Part shown: positions 1 to 5,020 of the stretch, piece by piece
Layout of the letters: every line of letters starts with the position of its first letter
Numbering within the stretch: position 1 is the stretch's first letter
The notes under the pieces: model-generated
The model's input: the letters and a program-made list of their open reading frames with translations, nothing else
Database searches by the model: none
Told to the model about the DNA's origin: nothing
Assembly (NCBI GenBank): GCA_013813135.1
Contig: JACCSF010000045.1
Location: forward strand, 1 to 5,621
Direction of reading: 5' to 3'
Origin: Thermoleophilaceae bacterium
GTDB taxonomy: Bacteria; Actinomycetota; Thermoleophilia; Solirubrobacterales; Thermoleophilaceae
DNA: 5,621 nt
Position numbers and translations under genes: made by a program

Positions 1-353
1 GCGTCACCGTGCGCGACGCGCTGGAGCGCTGGTACCGGCGCCGCGCCCGCGCCGAGGTCGGCCCGCGCCTTGACGAGGCCTGCGCGCGCTGGGGCTCGTC
101 ATACACGAGGCTGCAGATCCGCGGCCAGCGCACGCGCTGGGCGTCGTGCTCGTCGACCGGCGCGATGAGCTTCAACTGGCGGCTGCTGGTGGCGCCGCCG
201 GCGGTGCTCGACTACGTGGTCGAGCACGAGGTGGTCCACCTCGACGTGCTCGACCACTCGCAGCGCTTCTGGATCCTCCTGTCCGAACGGGTGCCCGACT
301 GGCGCGAGCACGAGCGCTGGCTGCGCCGCCACGGGCACGCGCTGCGGTTGTAG
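1..353 (+). CDS. YgjP/DUF45-family zinc metallopeptidase, C-terminal part (5' truncated by window edge)
   Basis: A predicted zinc-dependent metallopeptidase of the YgjP-like (DUF45, gluzincin-type) family; the physiological substrate is unknown. Numbering residues from the GTG at 9, the zinc site HEVVH is at 73-77, with a following DHSQRFW (82-88) that supplies the third ligand position (H83), exactly as in the family pattern HExxH...HSxxFW. Upstream of it is the family segment RGQRTRWASCSS (38-49), followed by the FNWRL strand (55-59). The open frame continues to the window edge (codons GTC ACC before the GTG), and the family is usually about 220-250 residues long. The GTG is therefore probably internal, and roughly 100 N-terminal residues lie outside the window. 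The gene ends with TAG at 351-353. It is convergent with the ABC permease gene. The family call is secure; the cellular role is not. Confidence 0.88.
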   Translation, partial: VTVRDALERWYRRRARAEVGPRLDEACARWGSSYTRLQIRGQRTRWASCSSTGAMSFNWRLLVAPPAVLDYVVEHEVVHLDVLDHSQRFWILLSERVPDWREHERWLRRHGHALRL

Positions 354-363
354 CGGCCCCTCT

Positions 364-378
364 GCCGCTTCCTGCGGC
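364..378 (+). terminator. Weak hairpin just after the metallopeptidase stop
   Basis: GCCGC (364-368) and GCGGC (374-378) can pair around a TTCCT loop, ten bases after the metallopeptidase stop. There is no T-run after it; a C/G-rich stretch follows. It could contribute to termination of the + strand gene, but a 5-bp stem is common by chance in DNA of this composition. Confidence 0.25.
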
Positions 379-550
379 CCCGGGCGCAAACAGCGGCTGG
401 GGAGGGGGGTCAGTCAGAAGTCGGGACATCCCCGGGTCGTGATCGGGGTGCGCTGCGCTTGTGCCATCTATTGCTCGGCAACCCGCCCCACCCCGCTCGC
501 GCGGGCGCGGGCGTGGCGGCTTCTGCCGGCCATCGATGAACGATCGAGCC

Positions 551-574
551 CACCGCCCCGGCGAGGGCCCGGTG
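551..574 (-). terminator. Possible bulged hairpin terminator downstream of the ABC operon
   Basis: CACCG (551-555) pairs with CGGTG (570-574), and CCC (556-558) pairs with GGG (565-567), leaving a CC bulge and a six-base loop. It lies about 70 bases beyond the permease stop on the minus strand. No T-tract follows on either strand, so it would have to act as a tail-less hairpin of the kind proposed in actinobacteria. Weak support. Confidence 0.22.
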
Positions 575-643
575 TGGCGGATTGTGCCCCCGATCCCCTT
601 TCCGCCGCTGTTGCGCTCGCGGGGCAGCGCGGACCCGAAGGAA

Positions 644-1426
644 CTATTCCCAACGGAAGAACCGCACCGCCAGCACGAGGCCCGCCAGCGTCCAGCCGCC
701 CACCACGAGCGCCGCCGTGCCCGCGTCTCCGCCGCCGCCGACGATCGCCTCCGACAGCCCGTCGATCAGGTGCTTGAGCGGCAGCGCCTCGGCAATCGCC
801 TTGAGCGCCTCGGGCAGGTCGTCGGACGAGTAGAAGACGCCGGAGATGAAGATCACCGGCAGGAAGACGGCGTTTGTGTATGCGGGCGCCGCGTCCTCGT
901 TGGGGATGGCGTGCGAGAACGCGATGCCAAGGGCGGCGAAGCAGACCACGCCGAGCGCGGTGAACAGCACCAGCAGGAGCGGGTCCTGGGGCCAGTCCAC
1001 GCCGTAGAGGACGTTGCCGATCGTGACCACGATCAGCACCTGCAGGAAGGCGTTGAGCGCCGCCGATGCGAGCAGTCCGGCCAGGTAGGAGCCGGCCGGC
1101 ATCGGCGTGCCGCGCCAGCGCTTCAGCACGCCCTCGTCGCGCAGGATCGTGATGTTGAAGGCCAGCGAGGTGAACGTCGTGGCCAGCACGCCCATCCCGG
1201 CGATCCCCGGGATCAGGACCTCGAGCTCCTCCGAGTCCGCGGAGAAGGCGCTCGCGGTGAGCACGAGCAGCAGTAGCGGCAGCAGGAAGTTGAAGAAGGC
1301 GGCGCTCGGGTTGCGCCAGAAGAGCTTGCGCTCGAAACGGAACTGCTGCCATGCCAGCGCCGCCGGGTTCATAGATTCTCGCTCGTCAGGAACGAACGGT
1401 GCCTCGGGCTGGGGCTCACGCCGCAT
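644..1426 (-). CDS. ABC-2 type exporter, membrane permease subunit
   Basis: Membrane subunit of an ABC-2 (DrrB/YadH-like) exporter that would pair with the ATPase encoded immediately upstream. About six hydrophobic segments are visible, near residues 43-62, 70-92, 113-138, 149-172, 185-201 and 236-256. The cytoplasmic segment ILRDEGVLKRWRGTPMP (94-110) is the characteristic ABC-2 permease motif, and ISGVFYS (194-200) and LPLKHLIDGL (215-224) match the usual C-terminal half. Length of 260 residues is typical. The chosen ATG (1424-1426) overlaps the end of the ATPase gene by 11 bp and has GAGAGG just before it. An alternative start is Met19 (1370-1372), which would remove a hydrophilic 18-residue extension and begin nearer to where most family members begin. 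Substrate cannot be predicted; drug, lipid and polysaccharide exporters share this fold. Confidence 0.9.
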   Translation of the reverse strand: MRREPQPEAPFVPDERESMNPAALAWQQFRFERKLFWRNPSAAFFNFLLPLLLLVLTASAFSADSEELEVLIPGIAGMGVLATTFTSLAFNITILRDEGVLKRWRGTPMPAGSYLAGLLASAALNAFLQVLIVVTIGNVLYGVDWPQDPLLLVLFTALGVVCFAALGIAFSHAIPNEDAAPAYTNAVFLPVIFISGVFYSSDDLPEALKAIAEALPLKHLIDGLSEAIVGGGGDAGTAALVVGGWTLAGLVLAVRFFRWE

Positions 1427-2270
1427 CGGCCTCTCGGGTCAACTCGAGGTAGACCTCCTCGAGCGTCGGCCGCGTGACCTCGAGCCCCTCGAGGCGCTCG
1501 CCGCGCGCCACGGCGTCGCTCGTGAGCCGGTGGAGCAGCTCGGTGGGGTCGTCGGTCTGGTGCTCGACGCGCCGGCCCTGCGATATGTACGACACGCGGT
1601 AACGGGAGCTGCCGGGGCCTAGGCTGTCCGGCGGCCCCTCGGCGACGATGCGGCCATCCTTGACGATCGCCACGCGGTCGGCCAGCTCCTGGGCCTCGTC
1701 CAGATAGTGGGTGGTGAGCAGCACGGTCTTGCCGAGCTCCTTGAGCCGGCGCACGACACCCCAGGCCGTCCGGCGCGCGGCGGGGTCGAAGCCGGTGGTC
1801 GGCTCGTCCAGGAAGACCAGGTCGGGATCGCCGATCAGGGCGAGCGCGAGGTCGAGCCGGCGCCGCTGGCCGCCGGACAGGTCCTTGGTCTGCGCGTTCG
1901 CCTTCTCAAGCAGGCCGACGAGCGCGATCGTCTCCTCAGGGTCACGCGGGGAGGGGTACACCTTGGCGAAGTGCGTCACGGCCTCGCGCACGGTCACGCG
2001 CCGGTAGAAGCCACAGCTCTGCAGCACGATGCCGACTCGCTCCTGCAGATGGCGGTCGCGTTGCTGGGGGTCGCGCCCGAGCACGCGCACCTCGCCGGCC
2101 GAGCGATCGCGGTAGCCCTCGAGGATCTCGACCGTGGTCGTCTTGCCGGCGCCGTTCGGGCCCAGCAGGCCGAAGATCTCCCCCGGCTCGACCGCGAACG
2201 ACACGCCTCGTACCGCCTCGAACGACCCGTACGACTTGTGTAGGTCGACTACCTCGATCGCGGGCGTCAT
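1416..2270 (-). CDS. ABC exporter ATP-binding subunit (DrrA/CcmA-like)
   Basis: Cytoplasmic ATPase that powers the ABC-2 permease encoded next. With the start at 2268-2270 the protein has 284 residues. Walker A GPNGAGKT is at 37-44, the Q-loop Gln at 84, signature LSGGQ at 131-135, Walker B LVFLDEP at 151-157, and the switch His at 188 in TTHYLDEA. All catalytic elements are intact. After the nucleotide-binding domain, residues 220-284 form the C-terminal extension seen in drug-exporter-type ATPases, ending in the common RPTLEEVYLELT pattern. The frame is open further upstream, but that extension is a poly-Arg translation of the preceding gene. The start was chosen because conserved sequence begins at IEVVDLHKSYG, and because its ATG shares one base with the upstream stop (TGATG), indicating translational coupling. 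The transported substrate is unknown. Confidence 0.95.
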   Translation of the reverse strand: MTPAIEVVDLHKSYGSFEAVRGVSFAVEPGEIFGLLGPNGAGKTTTVEILEGYRDRSAGEVRVLGRDPQQRDRHLQERVGIVLQSCGFYRRVTVREAVTHFAKVYPSPRDPEETIALVGLLEKANAQTKDLSGGQRRRLDLALALIGDPDLVFLDEPTTGFDPAARRTAWGVVRRLKELGKTVLLTTHYLDEAQELADRVAIVKDGRIVAEGPPDSLGPGSSRYRVSYISQGRRVEHQTDDPTELLHRLTSDAVARGERLEGLEVTRPTLEEVYLELTREADAA

Positions 2271-3037
2271 CAGACGCCCGCGCCGGCCCCGCCGCGTCCT
2301 TCGCCGGCGGCGAAGCGCGACGCGCCGGCCCATGCCGTCTCGCGCGTGGGGCGAGCGGCGCGCGCCTCGAGCCGCATGCCCTCCTCGAACGTGAGGCCGA
2401 TTCCCTCGAGCGCCGCGGAGCGGTCGGCGAGCATCGTGTCCTGGGGAAAGCGCGCGAGCGCTTGCGCGATCTCCAGCGCCCGCTCCAGGTGCCGGCCTGC
2501 GGGCACGACCGACGTGACGAGCCCGATCCGCTCCGCTTCGTCCGCCTCCACGATGCGGCCCGTGAGGATCATGTCGAGCGCGCGGCCGAGCCCGACGATG
2601 CGCGGGAGGCGCTGGGTGCCGCCGTCGATCAGCGGCACGCCGAAGCGGCGCTCCGTGAAGCCGAGCTTGGCGTCAGCGGTGGCGATCCGCAGGTCGCACC
2701 ACAGCGCCAGCTCGAGGCCGCCCGCGAGGCACCAGCCGGAGATCGCGGCGATGGCGGGCTTCGGCGAGATCAGGCGCGTGAAGCCGAGCGGGCCGTCCTC
2801 GAGGTCGAGCCGGGGGGCGAAGCTCTCGATCGCCTTGAGGTCGGCGCCGGCGCAGAAGGCCAGGTCGCCCGCGCCGGTGATCACCAGGACGCGCGCCTCC
2901 TCGTCGCCGACGAAGCGCTCATAGGACTCGGTCAGCAGGGCGGCCGTCGGGCCGTCGATCGCGTTGCGGCGCTCCTGGCGGTCGATCGTGATGACCGCCG
3001 CCGCGCCGCTGCGCTCGTAGAGGACGTCGTCAGCCAT
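2270..3037 (-). CDS. Enoyl-CoA hydratase/isomerase (crotonase) family protein
   Basis: A crotonase-fold acyl-CoA enzyme of 255 residues, probably acting as an enoyl-CoA hydratase. The first oxyanion-hole segment FCAGADLK is at 61-68 and the second, LAGGLELALWCD, at 104-115. Both acids aligned with rat hydratase Glu144 and Glu164 are present: E109 in GGLELA and E129 in GFTERRFG. That favours hydratase activity over crotonase relatives that lack one. The GVPLIDGGTQRLPR stretch (133-146) carries an Asp where mitochondrial-type hydratases have GAGGTQR; this variant is common in broadly annotated bacterial family members with unassigned substrates. The Gly/Ala-rich C-terminus beyond about residue 245 is probably disordered. 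It is the first gene of a three-gene overlapping operon with an ABC exporter. No Shine-Dalgarno is visible before the ATG. The exact substrate (fatty acid, aromatic-degradation or other CoA ester) is undetermined. Confidence 0.93.
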   Translation of the reverse strand: MADDVLYERSGAAAVITIDRQERRNAIDGPTAALLTESYERFVGDEEARVLVITGAGDLAFCAGADLKAIESFAPRLDLEDGPLGFTRLISPKPAIAAISGWCLAGGLELALWCDLRIATADAKLGFTERRFGVPLIDGGTQRLPRIVGLGRALDMILTGRIVEADEAERIGLVTSVVPAGRHLERALEIAQALARFPQDTMLADRSAALEGIGLTFEEGMRLEARAARPTRETAWAGASRFAAGEGRGGAGAGV

Positions 3038-3134
3038 GGCGCCGAAGCTTGCCAGAGGCCGGGGTTTCTCAGACTGTTCACACCGGCGGGTCCCAGAAGC
3101 GGCAGCATTGCCGGTGCAGATCCCTCCTCGCGCC
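3038..3134 (+). ncRNA. Candidate small structured RNA ending at an intrinsic terminator
   Basis: No gene on the + strand explains the strong + strand terminator that follows this stretch. The 97 bases before it can fold end-to-end: GGCGC (3038-3042) with GCGCC (3130-3134), GAGG (3055-3058) with CCTC (3126-3129), GGGGT (3061-3065) with ATCCC (3120-3124, one G-U), CTG (3074-3076) with CAG (3117-3119), then CACCGGC (3081-3087) with GCCGGTG (3110-3116). The length and the CTG-TTCA-CAC arrangement with a distal GGCAGC resemble the small bacterial SRP RNA. However, the invariant GGAA tetraloop and CAGG/AGCA internal loop are not reproduced, so I do not call it SRP RNA. On the minus strand the same bases form the 5' leader of the hydratase operon if transcription starts farther upstream, so the structure could instead be a leader element or chance pairing. 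Confidence 0.25.
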
Positions 3135-3168
3135 CGCGACCCCGTCCCGACGGGGTCGCGGCCTTTCT
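3134..3168 (+). terminator. Strong intrinsic terminator
   Basis: A perfect 12-bp stem, bases 3134-3145 pairing with 3150-3161, closes a CCCG loop and is followed on the + strand by CCTTTCTC. This is the best hairpin in the window. On the minus strand it lies 15 bases past the stop of the 81-aa gene, so it may also stop that transcript before the hydratase operon, although no T-run follows it in that direction. Its T-rich tail favours + strand use, where no protein gene is seen upstream. Confidence 0.75.
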
Positions 3169-3175
3169 CGGGCCC

Positions 3176-3421
3176 TTACCAGCCGACGCGCTTGCGCAAC
3201 TCGGTCGCCTTACGCGCTTCCTTGCGCCGATCGAGCGCGGCCTGCAGAGCCGAGAGCAGCGCGACCAGCACGGAGAACGCGATGACCAGGCCGAGGCAGA
3301 AGAACGTGATGATGCGATCGTCGGTCTCGCCGACCAGGCCCTCGCCGTTGTCGCCCGCGAAGGCCGGGGCGACGAGCAGCAGCCAGGTGGCGAGGACGAG
3401 CAGCGGTGCCAGGCGACGCAT
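3176..3421 (-). CDS. Small secreted or membrane-anchored protein of unknown function
   Basis: An 81-residue protein I do not recognise. Residues 1-22 look like a Sec signal peptide: MRR, then a hydrophobic core LAPLLVLATWLLLVAP, then AFA before Gly23, which fits an A-x-A cleavage site. A short acidic stretch (GDNGEGLVGETDD, 23-35) follows, then one transmembrane helix at about 38-61. The tail, RRKEARKATELRKRVGW, is strongly basic (65-81) and presumably cytoplasmic. The mature form would be a single-pass protein with a short exterior and a cationic cytoplasmic tail. A TATCGT box ends 9 bases before the ATG and no ribosome binding site is present, which supports both the reality of the gene and this start. 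It is divergent from ppa and separated from the hydratase operon by the hairpin at 3134-3161. Confidence 0.75.
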   Translation of the reverse strand: MRRLAPLLVLATWLLLVAPAFAGDNGEGLVGETDDRIITFFCLGLVIAFSVLVALLSALQAALDRRKEARKATELRKRVGW

Positions 3422-3430
3422 GCGTCAGAA

Positions 3431-3436
3431 ACGATA
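3431..3436 (-). promoter_or_regulatory. -10 box of the 81-aa protein gene, probably leaderless
   Basis: Read on the minus strand this is TATCGT, matching the actinobacterial TANNNT consensus, with nine bases between it and the ATG. A start of transcription 6-9 bases downstream would give an mRNA with essentially no leader. The -35 position, 17 bases upstream, reads TGGTGG (3454-3459), which is weak and overlaps the adjacent palindrome. Confidence 0.55.
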
Positions 3437-3455
3437 CCCGGCGCGCCGCACCGCC

Positions 3456-3472
3456 ACCACGGTCACCGTGGT
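3456..3472. promoter_or_regulatory. 17-nt perfect palindrome, candidate operator
   Basis: ACCACGGTCACCGTGGT is an exact inverted repeat of 8-bp arms around a single central base. It sits between the divergent 81-aa gene and ppa, and covers the predicted -35 of the minus-strand promoter while lying over 110 bases from the ppa -10 box. Its size and symmetry fit a dimeric repressor site, which would then act mainly on the small membrane protein gene. The cognate regulator is not identifiable from the window. Confidence 0.4.
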
Positions 3473-3500
3473 CCGCCGGCAGGCACTCGACGCCGACGCC

Positions 3501-3527
3501 GCTCGCCACGTGCACGAGGGGGCGAGC
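3501..3527. repeat. Nested inverted repeat in the divergent intergenic region
   Basis: GCTCGCC (3501-3507) and GGCGAGC (3521-3527) are exact complements and enclose CGTGCACG (3509-3516), itself a perfect 8-bp palindrome. It lies about 60 bases upstream of the ppa -10 box, a position compatible with an upstream regulator site. No T-run follows, so a terminator role is unlikely. Confidence 0.3.
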
Positions 3528-3585
3528 AGCCAGGACGTGATGAGTCACGCCCCGGCCCTCCGCTGATTCTGCTGCGCCCGCCGGG

Positions 3586-3591
3586 TAGGCT
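3586..3591 (+). promoter_or_regulatory. -10 box of ppa, probably leaderless
   Basis: TAGGCT matches TANNNT and lies nine bases before the GTG start of ppa. A weak -35-like CTGATT is at 3563-3568, with a 17-base spacer. There is no Shine-Dalgarno at normal spacing, so transcription probably begins at or within a few bases of the GTG. Confidence 0.55.
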
Positions 3592-3600
3592 CTCACCGCC

Positions 3601-4101
3601 GTGGTCGACGACTCCTTCGATTGCATCGTCGAGATCCCCAAGGGGAGCCGCAACAAGTACGAGTACGACCACGCCCGCGACGTCATCAGGCTCGACCGCT
3701 TCCTCTTCTCCTCGGTCGTCTACCCGACGGACTACGGGTTCGTCCCCGACACGCTCTCGCTCGACAGTGACCCGCTCGACGTGATGGTGTGCGTGTCCGA
3801 GCCGACCTTCCCCGGCTGCATGATCGTGGTCAAGCCGATCGCCCTGTTCCGCATGGAGGACGATGCGGGCCTCGACGACAAGGTGCTCGCCGTGCCGCTG
3901 ACCGATCCGGGCTGGAGCAACTTTGAGTCGCTCGATGACGTGCCCGACCAGCTCCAGAACGAAATCGCGCACTTCTTCACGGTCTACAAGCAGCTCGAGA
4001 ACAAGAAGGTGGAGGTGGAGGGCTGGTTCTCGCGCGAGGACGCGGTCCAGGAGATCGAGGCCTCGCGGAAGCGCTTTCGCGAGTCCGGCGAGCACGCCTG
4101 A
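3601..4101 (+). CDS. ppa: Inorganic pyrophosphatase, family I
   Basis: Soluble cytoplasmic Mg-dependent enzyme that hydrolyses PPi to two phosphates, pulling nucleic-acid, aminoacyl-tRNA and prenyl synthesis forward. The family signature DSDPLDV is at 55-61. Positions matching E. coli catalytic residues are all present: E11, K19 and E21 (E20, K29, E31), R33 (R43), Y45 (Y55), D55/D57/D60 (D65/D67/D70), D87, D92 and K94 (D97, D102, K104), and Y129-K130 (Y141-K142). Length of 166 residues is normal for actinobacterial forms and slightly shorter than the 175 residues in E. coli. The GTG start is supported by the TAGGCT box nine bases upstream and by alignment of the N-terminus (FDCIVEIPKGSRNKYEYD). 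It is followed after 23 bases by uppP, which has its own promoter-like box. Confidence 0.97.
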   Translation: MVDDSFDCIVEIPKGSRNKYEYDHARDVIRLDRFLFSSVVYPTDYGFVPDTLSLDSDPLDVMVCVSEPTFPGCMIVVKPIALFRMEDDAGLDDKVLAVPLTDPGWSNFESLDDVPDQLQNEIAHFFTVYKQLENKKVEVEGWFSREDAVQEIEASRKRFRESGEHA

Positions 4102-4109
4102 GCGCTCAC

Positions 4110-4115
4110 TAACCT
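4110..4115 (+). promoter_or_regulatory. -10 box of uppP, probably leaderless
   Basis: TAACCT matches TANNNT and again lies nine bases before a GTG start, eight bases past the ppa stop codon. No Shine-Dalgarno sequence is visible. The -35 region falls within the end of ppa and shows no consensus. uppP may therefore be transcribed both from here and by read-through from ppa. Confidence 0.5.
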
Positions 4116-4124
4116 CTGGCCGCG

Positions 4125-4949
4125 GTGTCGACGCTCGAGGCAATCGTGCTGGGCATCGTGCAGGGGCTGACCGAGTTCCTGCCGATCTCCAGCACCGGTC
4201 ATCTGCGCATCGTCCCCGCCTTCGTCGGCTGGGAGGACCCGGGCGCCGCGTTCACGGCCGTGACGCAGCTCGGGACGATGGCCGCGGTGCTCCTGTACTT
4301 CCGCCACGACCTGCTGCGCATCTCGCGGGCGTGGCTTCGGTCGCTGCGGGACCGCCAGGCGCGCCGTGAGCTCGACGCGCGCATCGGCTGGTACATCGTG
4401 CTCGGCACGATCCCGATCGGGATCTTCGGGGTCCTGTTCAAGGACCAGATCGAGACCGGCGCCCGGGACCTCTACCTGATCGGCACCGCGCTGATCGTGC
4501 TGGGACTGGTGCTGCTGCTGGCCGAGCGGGTGGGCACCCGCGAGCGGTCGCTCGAGCAGATCCAGGCGAAGGACGGCCTGGCGGTGGGCTTCGCGCAGGC
4601 GCTCGCGCTGGTTCCGGGCGTGTCGCGCTCGGGCGCGACGATCACGGCCGGCCTGTTCCTTGGGCTGGACCGCCCGAGCGCGGCGCGCTTCTCGTTCCTG
4701 CTGTCAGTGCCCGCTGTCGTACTGTCCGGGCTGCTCGAATTGGGCTCGATCCTGACCGGGGAGGAAGGGCAGCACGTGTCGACGGGCAACCTCGTGCTCG
4801 CCACCCTGCTCGCGTTCGTGAGCGGATACGCGGCGATCGCCTGGATGCTGCGCTACCTGACCAGCCACTCGACCGTCGTGTTCGTGGTGTACCGGGTGGC
4901 GCTGGGGACGCTGGTGCTCGTGCTGGTGAGCTCCGGGGCGATCAGGTAG
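4125..4949 (+). CDS. uppP: Undecaprenyl-diphosphatase (UppP/BacA family)
   Basis: Integral membrane phosphatase that converts undecaprenyl diphosphate to undecaprenyl phosphate, recycling the lipid carrier for peptidoglycan and other envelope polymers; overproduction of the family gives bacitracin resistance. The first conserved motif QGLTEFLPISSTGHL is at 13-27, with E17 (E. coli E21) and H26 (E. coli H30). The second, PGVSRSGAT, is at 164-172, with R168 matching E. coli R174. The position of E. coli E17 is Gln13 here, a common substitution in the family. About eight hydrophobic segments span the 274 residues, a normal length. The start is a GTG giving MSTLEAIVLGIVQGL, with a TAACCT box nine bases upstream. 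Placement after ppa joins two housekeeping phosphate-releasing steps, though a direct functional link is inference. Confidence 0.96.
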   Translation: MSTLEAIVLGIVQGLTEFLPISSTGHLRIVPAFVGWEDPGAAFTAVTQLGTMAAVLLYFRHDLLRISRAWLRSLRDRQARRELDARIGWYIVLGTIPIGIFGVLFKDQIETGARDLYLIGTALIVLGLVLLLAERVGTRERSLEQIQAKDGLAVGFAQALALVPGVSRSGATITAGLFLGLDRPSAARFSFLLSVPAVVLSGLLELGSILTGEEGQHVSTGNLVLATLLAFVSGYAAIAWMLRYLTSHSTVVFVVYRVALGTLVLVLVSSGAIR

Positions 4950-5008
4950 GCCGGGACCCTTCGCGGCCCGCGTCGGACGACGGCGTGAGCCGCTTCCGCG
5001 CGATCGCC

Positions 5009-5014
5009 TAGCCT
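5009..5014 (+). promoter_or_regulatory. -10 box of the four-helix membrane protein gene, leaderless
   Basis: TAGCCT matches TANNNT and ends six bases before the ATG, so the first base of the ATG falls at the expected transcription start. A TGAGCC at 4986-4991 is a weak -35 at 17-base spacing. No ribosome binding site is present. Confidence 0.5.
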
Positions 5015-5020
5015 TCACCT

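Larger units (their letters stand above)
354..643. other. Convergent intergenic region, no gene seen
   Basis: About 290 bp separate the stop codons of the convergent metallopeptidase and ABC permease genes. The open frames that cross it are low-complexity Arg/Pro/Ala translations with no recognisable motif. I found no tRNA-like cloverleaf and no repeats. Short GC hairpins are present: 364-378, CCCGC/GCGGG at 492-505, and 551-574. These are the only candidates for terminating the two converging transcripts. Confidence 0.6.

Noticed and set aside
1..353. Metallopeptidase as a truncated pseudogene
   Set aside because: The shortness is due to the window edge; the frame is open to position 1 and the zinc site is intact.
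492..505. CCCGC-TCGC-GCGGG hairpin as a terminator or regulatory element
   Set aside because: Five GC pairs with no tail, lying in a stretch where many such short hairpins can be drawn.
461..1276. A 271-codon + strand open frame opposite the ABC permease
   Set aside because: Shadow of the permease gene; the composition is dominated by Arg, Gln and Glu from antisense codons, with no motif or start signal.
2271..2333. 21-residue N-terminal extension of the ABC ATPase
   Set aside because: It is nearly all Arg and Gly, overlaps the end of the hydratase gene in another frame, and precedes the conserved beginning of the domain; the TGATG start fits better.
3038..3134. Calling this stretch the SRP (4.5S) RNA gene
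   Set aside because: Despite similar length and some shared segments, the GGAA tetraloop and the conserved internal loop needed for Ffh binding are not present, so only a generic structured-RNA candidate is reported.
3038..3134. TPP riboswitch on the minus strand, because CTGAGA occurs in the hydratase leader
   Set aside because: Only the hexamer matches; the second conserved thi-box half is absent and the operon has no thiamine gene.
2462..3784. A 440-codon open frame on the + strand antisense to the hydratase gene and running into ppa
   Set aside because: It overlaps two genes with intact catalytic motifs, its translation is low-complexity Arg/Ala/Glu/Gln-rich with no domain, and long antisense frames are expected at this GC content.
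4981..4992. CGGC-GTGA-GCCG hairpin as a uppP terminator
   Set aside because: A 4-bp stem without a T-run is not distinguishable from chance, and it overlaps the presumed -35 region of the next gene.
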